Source: Lyophyllum atratum
Taxonomy: Eukaryota; Basidiomycota; Agaricomycetes; Agaricales; Lyophyllaceae
Direction: 5' to 3'
DNA: 64,000 bases
NCBI GenBank assembly: GCA_014905825.1
Contig: JACGCN010000002.1
Span: 3,100,001 to 3,164,000, forward strand
The position numbers and the translations under genes were made by a program. Shown in pieces: positions 11,216 through 21,525 of the stretch; position 1 is the stretch's first letter; each line of letters starts with the position of its first letter. The notes beneath the pieces are model-generated. The model ran no database searches. It saw only the letters and a list, made by a program, of their open reading frames with translations, and had not been told where the DNA came from.

Positions 11216-11936
11216 TTTTTTCTCTATGTTAGCCACTGGGCCGGGCGTCTACGTGGCTTCGACCTCCACGCGGGTGGAGCACCCATAGCTCTGGCCTGGC
11301 CCATGTTACATTCCTTCAACGTGTGGTAACGCGAACGGCTGCGAGGGTATGAAACAGTGCTTCGCGTCCCGCTGCACGAACTCTACACACCTCGTCACCT
11401 ACTCTTTGCGTATGCGGGACATGGGGTGCCGACATGTACTAGGGTGGCTGCTTGCGCCGTTGTTTGCTCTGTGAACCACCCCGATGCCTGCAATGTGTTC
11501 CAACACGTCCAGTATATCATAGCGGCAATGGTTAGCTAGCGCCCGTAGCGTACATTTGATGCATGTACGTAGCACGGAACCCCCACATGTTCCTCATCGG
11601 GACCGTCCGTGGGTAATATCACTTTCACTATCACTATGACACACATGCGCCACATCCAAATTCAGCACATGGATAACATCACTACTATGCTATTCTACCG
11701 TTTGGCTGCGGCAGTTCGAAAACTAGGCCGGTTTTCGAAGGACCTCAGCCAAACATTTTGCTGTTTTCTCTTTACCTATTTTTGCTTTCAAAGTCCACTA
11801 GCCCCGATACATTGAACCGCCGCCTCCACAGGAAATACGGTATCGAAACACGATCACATGACCTGTCAATCGAGATAAATGTGCCAGCTCACGAAGCATC
11901 AGAAGCTGGCGTGCTTACTTTCACGTTCCCTCATCC
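11216..11936. other. Repeat-flanking non-coding stretch
   Basis: No exon can be supported. It contains one copy (about 11584-11636) of a short dispersed repeat also found at about 59898-59950. It must also hold the promoter of the gene starting at 11937, but no clear TATA box was identified. Confidence 0.5.
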
Positions 11937-13641
11937 ATGGCTCGATCGAAGCACACTGCCACTAAAGCGACAGGTGAACCTGCACCCCGTGTGCCGCTTG
12001 TGGTACCGAAGAAACGCAAAGCACCTGGGGAGACAACTCAGCCTGAAGGCAGGCGTTCTACCAGGATTCAAGAGACAGAGGTGAAGGCTGCTAAGAAGAA
12101 GCAAAAAACCTCAGTCGTTGCATTAGAGCTGGGGGTCGATTCCGACGAGGAGGACTTGACCGCAGATGCGGTGGAAGTCGCCAGTTCGGAGGACGGTCAT
12201 ACGAGGTGAGCAGTGCGAGAGGTATGGGCTTTACACGATGTTTGGCTAACGACCAGCGAAGTTCTGTGCCTGTTGCAGAAACGGAGGAACGCTTGTTGCC
12301 TGTGCAAAGTGCCCTCGAGTCATATGCAACCGCTGCATTACCTTTCCTGACAATATGGATCCTGACGTGCTCTTCACATGCCCGCACTGTCACTTCCGAC
12401 CGGCCAACGCAAAGGGCCAACAGATAATTGGGCCCTACTATGTACGTTAGACTATGATTCGCTAAGTTTACTGTGCTAACGGCCCCATTTACAGGGGTTT
12501 TCAAACTCAACGAAGCCAACACTTCTACTGGGAGGACCCACTACACGCGAGACGTTTGTCCTCTGTTTCTCACCCCCCCTTGTTGTTATATCTCTTCGAC
12601 TGGCATCCGTTGATCCTGACGGGGACTCTGCCCGAACCGTATTTCACAATATCGCGCCGTATCTTCCCAAGAGAATCAAATTCGTTGATCTGCCTTACGA
12701 TCTGGGTTCGGACAAAACTTTCAAACAATATACCAAAAACGTGGAAACGCTCGTAAAACGCCTCAAGACCGGAGACCTCAAGGAGTCAGTTGTTATTCTG
12801 AATACGCGGATATGAGCTAACCCTTGATCTCAACATCAGGTTCCGCATGTTTGCGGTCTACCTAACTGACCACACGGACCCCAGTCGGGGCGATTTACAC
12901 TTCACGGTCAATGGGAAGGGTGCAGCTAAGGCCTCCGAGGTGAGTATGCAGCTTTACAGAGATACTACTTGCCCTTAAATCTCCACGTCAGGTCATGGAC
13001 CAACTCTTTCCATCTTCGCTAACAGATATATTCAGAGAGGGACACCAGAACTCGCTCACCATGCTCGTGTGTGGCGCGATCATGTCCGTGAAGGATGCAT
13101 ATAAGGACATCAAAGCCTTTGCAGACGAGTATGGTACACATAGTTTCTGGAAGACGCACCGCTGACTTTTCAAATGTTCAGAGGATATTTTGCATGGATA
13201 ATGGCCTTCGGGCAGCCTAACATGCAGCCGTGCCTCACAAATCCACTCCTCCAATCTGCATCCATCTCGTGGTTCATCCACAGACGTCAATGGGACGCCG
13301 TTCTCGATGACTTGCAAACAGTCGGTGCTCATACCGACGTTTACATGCTTCAAAAAGCAAAGAAGACGGTGCGATACGTCTGGTCCCACCCTGCCTCCAA
13401 ACCATATGGGGAACCCGCCCCGTACTCGTGCCGAGTATGCTATAGCTACAAGTCGTGGGGAGCGCCAATCGACATCAAGTGGGCCTCGAAAAACCAGACA
13501 AGCGCCATTACTCATCAGTGCGGCTATTGCAAGCAGAAGCTCGAGTACCGCCTCAAGGATACGTTCGTCAAACACTCCAAGGGCAACGCGAAGTTCTCAG
13601 GAAGAGGAGAATGGTACCGGGAGTACAAGGAGGATGTGTGA
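11937..13641 (+). CDS. Histone H3-tail-like N-terminus plus Cys-rich (PHD-like) finger protein
   Basis: Six exons: 11937-12205, 12279-12441, 12495-12784, 12840-12939, 12992-13128, 13182-13641. All phases agree and give about 472 aa. Residues 1-18 read MARSKHTATKATGEPAPR, matching the histone H3 tail at 11 of 17 positions after Met, including R2, K4, K9 and R17. A basic KKRKAP stretch (likely nuclear signal), STR and an acidic segment follow. Exon 2 encodes a Cys-rich finger (VACAKCPRVICNRC, then FTCPHCH). If an acceptor 22 bp earlier were used, two more Cys (CACC) would complete a PHD-like set, but the phase then fails. The C-terminal exon has a CRVC...CGYC zinc-ribbon-like pair. By inference it is a nuclear chromatin-linked protein; the function is unknown. 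The middle region has no recognised domain. Confidence 0.75.
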
Positions 13642-13958
13642 TTCGAATTACTTAGTTTTGATACCGCGCGCACTTTTTTTTACTTTCTTGATTGTGGATA
13701 TGGACACTGGCAAATTTGGGCCCTATAGAGCGTATTCACTAAATTGGCTGATACTAAGAACGACAGCAAAGCGGCAATACTAAAATTCACAGACGGCATA
13801 CAACGTAGGGACAGACATACACAAGGAGCCACTAAGCAAGTACGCAATTTTGGAGGCAGATGCAACGATAGGGGGAGGGGGGAAGACGAGGAGGAGAGCA
13901 AAGTCCAAAAAAAGACAACAGGAAGAGGCGTTGTTGAAAACATATTGAGGCGAAATGT

Positions 13959-16900
13959 TTACTCATCCTCTACTTCATCTTCATCCTCATTGTCATCGTC
14001 AGCCTTGCCTCTGCCAGCTTCGCCCTGATCGAGTTCCTTTGGAACATCCGACGGAGTACCGAGAATAATGACGAAGAAAATGTTAGAGGATAGATATTTG
14101 TTGGCCGATGCTCCCTTGGAGATATAAAGGCCAACACCATAGCCGACAGCTACGATGCTCTCGTCAGGGATCTCCTTCACGTTCCCGCGATAGCGAGGGC
14201 GACTGGAGAGGGTACTGAAATCCTTGTCCGTGAAAAGGAAAGGTTTCAGACCGTGCGCCTCGCGCCCGTAGAATACAGGGACTGTGATTCGGAAATGTGA
14301 ACAGACATCCAATGAAAACACCAAGGGATGGACTTACCCGTATCTTCAAAACGGACCGGAAAGCCGAACGAGGAACCTGTAGAAACCGAGCCTGTTGCCG
14401 AAGGGGACAGGATTGAACTGCCGTATTTGAACTTCGGTGGGGTCTTAGGAGAAGGAGGCGCTAAAGAGAAAGCACGTCAGATGATGTGAATGAACAATAT
14501 AAATGCTCTCACCCGTGGACGTAGACCTTGCACCGTTGGTCTTGGGAAAGGTCGTAAAACTGAAGCCCAGCGGACCAGCTGGACCCACAATGACGTCCTG
14601 GGGGAACTCCAACAACTGGCCCCACAATGATGTGTCCCTACGCATCTCCTGAGGGGCGGGACCAATAGTAATCCTGTGGACCTCAAACTGCGAGGACTGC
14701 GACCCAGAGTAGGCTGTATGGAAAAGCATGCTCTCGGTGACCATGCCGATCATCACGCAAGTGGCATTACGACCGGAACCGGCCAGCTTGATACGCCCCC
14801 CCTCAAAAGCCAGTGCACGAGGATCAACCCTAGCAGTATTTATGAAGGTGTTAGACTGCACAAACGTCAGACCAGCCGCAAGAGACCTGGGTAGAGTCAG
14901 AAAAAAAGAGGTGCAATGCGAAAGGGCTGACGCGTACCCGATGGCCTGCGGTATAGCCCGCATCATATCAATGACTGGTACACGGAAGGTGGTCATGTCC
15001 GTGTGTTGACCTGCAGAGGTGTATGGGGCTACGTCGTAAAACTTCCTGTAACAAGTATCAGACCGCAACGGAAGACGAAAAGAAAAAAGAAAAAAACTCA
15101 AATTACCTTAGCTTCGGAAGAGTAAGATACCCTTCGACCATTGCTGGATGCCACAGATCCGGTTGCATAATGGCATCCGGGTCCGATTCCTTGTCAACAG
15201 CATCGGGGCTGCCTTCCGAGGAACCAACGGACACCGTGCCTTGGCTGACAACACTTCGTACAGAGCCGTCATCAGTAGAATTGCCATCGGAATTGCCGCC
15301 AACGTCAGCCTCAAGATCAAGGAAAGGGTTTTCATTGTTTGAGGCCTTGGCAGAGGTGAAACTGAAGGAAGGGGAGGTTAGGAGAGCTAGCAGTGTGTGC
15401 AAGAGTTCGAAACATACACAGGGGGGTCCTCATCCTCATCATCCGAAACAGGCAAGCGAGCACCACGAGCACGAGCACCGACGGAGGCCTGGAACAAGCT
15501 AACGGTATCCGTATCACTAATGAGAGCAGCGGCGTCAGAAAACAAAACTCACGACAGTACATCAGGGAGTTCCGAATCTTCTGAAGGGTCGCGAGCACGG
15601 TTATCAGTGGAAGGGGCTGCAACGACCTTGCGCGCACTCTTTGGCAGGCCAGCGGGTGACCTATGAGGGACATGTCAGAAAGTAACAATGACCGAACAGA
15701 CTACGCAACGAACTCGTGTAACGCGTCGGAGGAGACGGCTCGAGCTTCAAACAAGGTCTTGCGCTTTTTCTTACTTTAGAAGCACAAATTTTTGTAAGTA
15801 AAACAGCAGAAGGAAACGAAAGTACAACGTACAGATCAGCAGCGGCGTCCTCGGCAACCTTAACGCGCGCCTTCTCAGTCAACGATTTCGACCGACTTTT
15901 AACATACCAAAACGCAAGTGAACACAAATAAGAGAAAGAAGTAGGTGCACTTACACAGGCCTTCCTGCCGGGCTAGAAAGGTTTGGATCAGTTAAAGCTA
16001 CCCAAGGCAAACAACATAGGCTTACCTCAGAATAACCGGGGCAGGGGAAAGAGTGACGACCGAACCGCTGCGTGGCAAACAAATGAGGGGGAGCCGCCGT
16101 AAACACATGGGAGAGACATACTTCGTAGCCTCTACTTCTGGCACCGTATCCACAAAGACGGGGGTCTTGGCCTCAGCACTAATAACACGACTGAAAGGAC
16201 CAGTTAAAAATAAGAGATAGAAATATCAAAACTAGGCGCACCGAAGGCTACCAGTAGGGCTAAAGATATGTGGTGTTAGAAAAAGGAAATAGAATTAATA
16301 CGAGACAAACAGAAAAGTCCTTACCCAGCGCCAGTAGATAGCTCAACAGTCTCGGACTTAGCCATAGCCGCGTCAATTTTGTCGCTGGAGAAGGGAAAAA
16401 ATCAATACTGAGAGACGGGAATAAGAAATGCAGCGACTCACAGGAAAGATGATACAGCGGCGGCCTTTCCCTTGGACATAGCGGCGGGACCAGAAGAAGT
16501 CGATACTTTTTTCGCCTTTTTGGAAGGAGACGGATTGGCGGGGTGCTCAAGAATTTCGCTAGATTTACCTGTGAATAACATGGCAAGATAGAAAGAGGTG
16601 TACGTACATGTCTGAGTCATCGACAATCATATCAGGCTTGCGTTTGGATTTAGCGCTCCCAATTTTAATAGAGCTAAGAACAGCAACGTCAGCAGCAAGG
16701 GAATGCATGTAGTGACAACGCACCTAGCGGGCCCGTGGGACAAGGCTGCACCGAAAGCCCTATAAAGCAAATGTCAAGGGAGTGTAGTGTGGTCAAACAT
16801 AGATGACGCCACGTACGCATCCAAAACACTGGTCGGCCTGGATAATGATGAGTCGAATGCCAATAGATGAAGCAGGCAGGAAAAACCGTACACCGCGACC

Positions 16901-17025
16901 TTTTTCGCCACCTGACGCGCAGGTCCACTGGATGAAGTGTCAAAGACTTGAATTAACCAGAACAGAAAACAAACGCACCTATCAACAGTTCCTTTAACAC
17001 GAAGGTCATGTTTCTTAGGAGGCAT
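13959..17025 (-). CDS. Lineage-specific multi-exon gene, disordered N-half and conserved C-half
   Basis: More than twelve short exons run from ATG 17025 (MPPKKHDLRVKG) to a stop at 13959 after an acidic tail (DDDNEDEDEVEDE). The N-half is Ser/Lys/Asp-rich with basic patches (SKSKRKPD, SPSKKAKKVS) and is probably disordered and nuclear. The C-half, from about 15340 down, is ordered. Examples are FYDVAPYTSAGQHTDMTT, then NATCVMIGMVTESMLFHTAY, then FEVHRITIGPAP, then SRPRYRGNVKEIPDES. Splice signals are good at most joins, for example a GTACGT donor at about 16606. I do not recognise the family; the pattern is that of Agaricomycete-restricted genes with repeated paralogs. The gene lies tail to tail with the H3-like gene, 317 bp apart, and head to head with the gene at 18053. 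Individual exon ends are uncertain in the N-half. Confidence 0.6.
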
Positions 17026-18052
17026 GGCAAGGTATAGGTGTGCAAGAAACCAAAACTGAGAGAAATAGAATGGCCGTCCAATGGGTTATATATGAGGCGC
17101 GAAGTTGGCGCAAAGCTCCAAGTCCATTTCATACATGTCCATGCCTCAAGGCAAGAGAAGCATAGGAACCACAGATGTATCTTGAATCAAAAAAGAACAA
17201 TAGACGCGCAAGGCGCATGGGGCGGAGCCGATGGAAGCTGCTGAGTAGAAACTTCAAATTAAAGAACTAGGTTACCATCAGTGAATCAACATGAGGCGGC
17301 AAATATTAAAGACTTTGAACGAACAATTTTTTACTGTAGGCCTAACAAGTAAAGCAATGTGCATATTATACGAATGCAAGAAATGGCGGCACTGCATAAA
17401 GGCCGTATGTTGAATAGGACACAGGGAGCCACAAGAATAAGCAAAAAGAAACTCACACATCGTTCGATGCATAATCCATCAGCTGCAGGAGTTACGTGAT
17501 CGGAAAAAGCAATTGGGAAGGAAGACAACAGCGCCTTAAATGTCAACAGAACAGGGAACTGTAACAGCAGTCTGAGGGGATGCGACGAAATACGCGGACT
17601 CATGAGACGTCGAGATAGGATGACCGACCACAAGGCCGCGGGAATGATAAGGTTAAAGATGGAGGATCCCAATACACGGCCCTTGAAAGCACCGATGGAA
17701 GCGCGATAGAACAGCTACAAGGGGGACGCAGTATACTAAACAAAGGAAACGAAGCGTAAGGTACGATAGCAACCCATACAGAAGACGCACCACATCATGG
17801 CCAAACCCAATACCAAGGCTTCAGCAACAAGAAAGAAGCATGTTATAGCTGGATGCAGGAACATGGGTACTGCCAAAGGACGAAGGAATCGACTTGAGAA
17901 AGACGCTGACGGAGCGAGCGGCGAACACAGAATTAAAGCCCAAAGTAGAAATGTAAGGAGTCCATCAAGACGGGAAGACTGTGTCACTGACTTTCGACTA
18001 GAAGCACCTCTTGGACGACAGTGGAACTGAACAGTACAACATCGCAGACAAC
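17026..18052. other. Divergent intergenic region
   Basis: This lies between the starts of two divergent genes. It must carry both promoters. Frames here are short and lack convincing splice partners, and nothing else is supported. Confidence 0.4.
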
Positions 18053-19244
18053 ATGAACGCGACCACAGAGAAACAAGGTGCCGGTACGTCTGGTGTGATA
18101 CATGCAGGAGGGTCGAACTGATAAGGTTGTGTAGCTGCAGCGCTGGACCTGTACGCGGTAGCGCCGGTTAACGGGGTAGACCGACGTCTACTCTGGATTG
18201 CAGAGGTAAGGACGCTTGTATATCACAAGCAGACATTGAACGCTGGAACTGAGGGGAAACATCTAGACACCAAATTGGACAGAACGACTCGGAGTAAGGA
18301 TACAAGAGGTTGAAAGGCCAAAAGCCTGGAGATTGGTCTGCGACGCCCTTGATGGTGGACTGGAAGAGGTCATTCTATCTGTCGTGGGGAGTATTGTCAG
18401 CCACGATCTACCACCTGTTGTAAAAAAGCAAACGTAAGCGCACCTGCGGCACAAAAGCGACGCTATTGACCTTGTCACAGCCAGGAGACGCGAAAGCACA
18501 GATACATCCGGCAAAGCATAGGCATCAGTGGCCTGGGCACAGCTACTTTCGATGCGGCGTTGCGCTCTACCGCTGAGATCTACGGGCTATTCGACAGACA
18601 ATTTAGCGTCGGGGCTCTCGAGAGCTTCGCCACTGCGAACAGTAACCGGTCTGGTGAAGATACACTGGACGCGTCCAATCGCTACTTCACATCGGCACGC
18701 GACGCATCACCTGACGAGATTGTCCCGTTTGGCAAAGATGTTGACCCCAAAGGTATCCTGCAAGCCATGACAGGAGATGGTTTGGAACACACTGAGGATA
18801 ACGAGGTCCTTTACTTTTTCCGCCGCATGTGCGATGACGGAAAATTCAGGCAAGCCAGTCAGCTGATAACATAAGATAAATGACCTAACTCACAAGCAGG
18901 CATGAGCCAATAGGCCCACAGGCTTTCCGAATCGGGGACATTGTAGAGATCCAAGTTTCTTTCATTGTAGTACCATTGAAGGGAGAACGCTTCAAGATGA
19001 TGACCGTATTGCGATCGATTGCGCTTATCGATGGGACATTCAGCAAGGTAAGACTTGATTCTAACGACGAAACGTGGAAGTGGAAGTTGACACGAAGTAG
19101 AAAATTGTCAAGAAAGAAGAACCAACCACAGCGCGGCCCATAACCTTGAAGCGCAAGATCATGTACGATGACCCTGAGTATGACGAAGACGGCCCACGAG
19201 CGAGCAAGAAAGGGATGGAAGTAGAAGCAAGCGACGTCAATTAG
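18053..19244 (+). CDS. Lineage-specific six-exon protein of unknown function
   Basis: Exons 18053-18083, 18135-18205, 18267-18433, 18481-18849, 18900-19047 and 19101-19244 give 309 aa in consistent phase. The fourth intron (18850-18899) is GC-AG: the exon ends in AG and is followed by GCAAGC. Using a GT nearby breaks the frame. Sequence landmarks are ALDLYAVAPVNGVDRRLLW (exon 2), LVCDALDGGLEEVILSVVG, ISGLGTATFDAALRSTAEIY, FRIGDIVEIQVSFIVVPLKG and an acidic/basic tail (YDDPEYDEDGPRASKKG). No catalytic motif is evident and I do not recognise the family. It starts about 1 kb from, and is divergent to, the disordered-protein gene, suggesting a linked pair. A large palindrome begins 51 bp after its stop. 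Confidence 0.65.
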
Positions 19245-19295
19245 TGTAAAAAAACAAAACTGTACTACTGCACCCCCCTCAATACAAACCCAACT

Positions 19296-19520
19296 TGTGT
19301 ATCGACTTAACCGTGATATTGACGTTGACCTCCGTATCTAGCCATCAATCACTATCGGGGCCTATGTAGCCACCGCTGCTGATGATGCCGTTTGGCAGCA
19401 CGTGGGGCCGCAGGCCGCTGCCAAACAGCATCATCAGCAGCGGTGGCTACATAGGCCCCGATAGTGATTGATGGCTAGATACGGAGGTCAACGTCAATAT
19501 CACGGTTAAGTCGATACACA
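19296..19520. repeat. 104-bp-arm near-perfect palindrome with 17-nt spacer
   Basis: Left arm 19296-19399 and right arm 19417-19520 are reverse complements with a single mismatch, in the segment GATGATG(C/T)... near the loop. The spacer is 19400-19416. Transcribed, it would fold into one long hairpin. It lies just downstream of the gene ending at 19244. Confidence 0.95.
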
Positions 19521-19723
19521 TAGTAAAGGGTTGCAGCAAGTGGACAATAAGCAAAGCAATTTAGCAAAGCACCGGGTAGACACAAGTCATGTCTCACCCA
19601 GGTCTTTTCACGGAGATTGAGGTACCCGCCGCTTCGAAATGAAACGGCCCTCTTCTCAGGTCCCGCTCGAGAGCAGGAAGAGGTTGAAGGAGCAAAAAAA
19701 TATTCGCCGCAGCGGAGCAACAG

Positions 19724-19801
19724 TGAGTCGTGCCAGATTCGAACTGGGGATTTTCTGTTTTTATGTTAGACAGACGCGCCAATCCACATCACCATCGACC
19801 C
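19724..19801 (-). tRNA. tRNA-Val(AAC)-like gene, possibly a pseudogene
   Basis: On the minus strand the sequence folds as a tRNA. The acceptor pairs GGGTCGA with ACGACTC (6 of 7, one G-T). A D-arm GTG/CGC has GG in its loop. The anticodon stem is TCTGT/ACAGA with loop start CT-AAC-A. The T-arm is around AGTTCGAATCT, which is also a B box, and an A-box-like TGGTGATGTGG is present. A run of seven T follows about 24 nt downstream on that strand, fitting a Pol III terminator. The anticodon loop is four nucleotides too long and the outer T-stem pair is C-C, so it may be decayed or carry an unusual micro-intron. Confidence 0.5.
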
Positions 19802-20895
19802 GTTGCAATTACAGTGAAATTCAGCATTCAGTGACATCACACAATCATTATCCAGGAGGAAGCGGTTGTTATTCCAAAGAAGAGAACATTTCATTTTTAC
19901 ACACAGTATGTCGGTGATTTTGACACGACTTCTCCATGCGATTCTAAAAATACGGGACTGCGATGAACGAAGCAAGATACAGAACCATATGTATGTACTT
20001 AGACAGGAAATCAGAAATGAGTTAACACATGACATCGGGCCGGAAACAGCCGTGATGCGAATGCCATCAATTGATGCCATACACATTCCCACGCACTGAA
20101 CTATCCAGAATAACCTCGTTCTATAAATAGAACTCGGAACACAGTTGTAAACAACGAGTGAGTGTTGTTAGCTATTTGCGCTTATGTTGCCACTCCCGGA
20201 CACCCAAACAAATGAGTTGACCCCTCTTTTACTTACGGCTGGCCGTCATCCTTCCTCATTTCTGGTCCGGTATGCGTACGGGTACTTTCTACTGCTGCTC
20301 CAGACGTTGAGCTTGATGGCTAGGAAATTGTCTGATAGTTTTCCATTTTCGATGCCGTTTTTCATCCTTGACTTCACTCTATACTTAGAAATGTCACCGT
20401 CTCCCAGCGGCCAGGCTGCCAGTGCGATCAACCTTTTTTCAATGAAGTTTGGGCACCACGGTATGTCAAGTAACATCTGTACGGCCATCCAATGCAGAAG
20501 GCGAAGTCCACGAATAATAAAAATATGTGGCAGACTAATTGACCCACCGTATCCCCGGTCAACAAGATCAGCGTAGCCGCTACCCCGTCCAGAAAACAAC
20601 AATGTAGAAGCCGCAGGACGGTTCTCGAGTCGGCATCCCGACAGCCCTGCTATGTAAATGATGTCCTTGCAATCGGCCCTGCCCGCGAAAGATCTTTACA
20701 GTCCTTTGGATGCGCTTTTTGCTCTCATGCTCAGTTCCGTCGATGGATGGGAACCCACCACACATGTCACATTGCCGCGGGGCAAATCCTCCAATGTGGA
20801 TAGGTAGGCTCCTAGAATAGCTTCTATGACGCTTTGCTGCCCACGTTTAAAGCCCAAGCTGATAGTGTTGACCCATCCCCCGCACTGCTCGATTC
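19802..20895. other. Intergenic, no supported gene
   Basis: Short frames on both strands lack good splice context or recognisable domains. I see nothing I can name. Confidence 0.4.
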
Positions 20896-21182
20896 ATGAA
20901 CCTCCACACACCCCTCGCGTCGCTTATATTATTTGCGCTCGCCATCGGCGGGACATGTTCGCCGATATCCAAAGTAAATTCCTTAAAAGCTATATGGCCC
21001 TTGGTATTTCATTTTGTCTCTTGTTCCAGGATGACCTGCTTCCATCCAAGGTTGCATGGTCACGTATTCATTCGAGTTCAAATACGACGACAGAACGAGT
21101 GGAAAGCAGGAGACGATTGGATCCGGAAATGAAGAAATGGGCTCGGCGGCCGTGGCGAGAGGGTTGTCAAGAAGCACTGTGA
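20896..21182 (+). CDS. Small secreted protein, 76 aa
   Basis: Two exons, 20896-20973 and 21030-21182, with a 56-bp phase-0 intron (GTAAAT...TTCCAG). Residues 1-22 form a signal peptide (hydrophobic core SLILFALAIGG, then TCS). The mature part is about 54 aa, hydrophilic and basic, with RRR, KK and RR pairs (VESRRRLDPEMKKWARRP) and one Cys near the end. The dibasic sites could be cut by a Kex2-type protease, which would release short peptides; this is inference. No homology is recognised. It precedes the phosphatase gene by about 340 bp on the same strand. Confidence 0.5.
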
Positions 21183-21525
21183 AGGATTCTGGACTAGTGG
21201 TGCGCTACAGTCTCCTCACTGTACAATGCAGGGCTGACACGATTTGCGCAGACCAGGAGTCATGTATATAACTTATCATAGCGTACGCTGGACATGTAAA
21301 CTCGAAGACGGTATCAAAAGGGTGAATGGCAGGAGTTATGCACGATCGGCGATTTCGTCATAAATGGTAACGTGCAACAGTCGTGCTCCACAGCCACATT
21401 GCTTTCACCCCACAACCGTGACAGTCTCCCATGTCGTCACTCTCTCACTCCCTGGACTAGATCCACCATCTCTATACCCTCACATTGGTCCCCAGACGCC
21501 CTCATACCCCCGTCACCAATTCATC

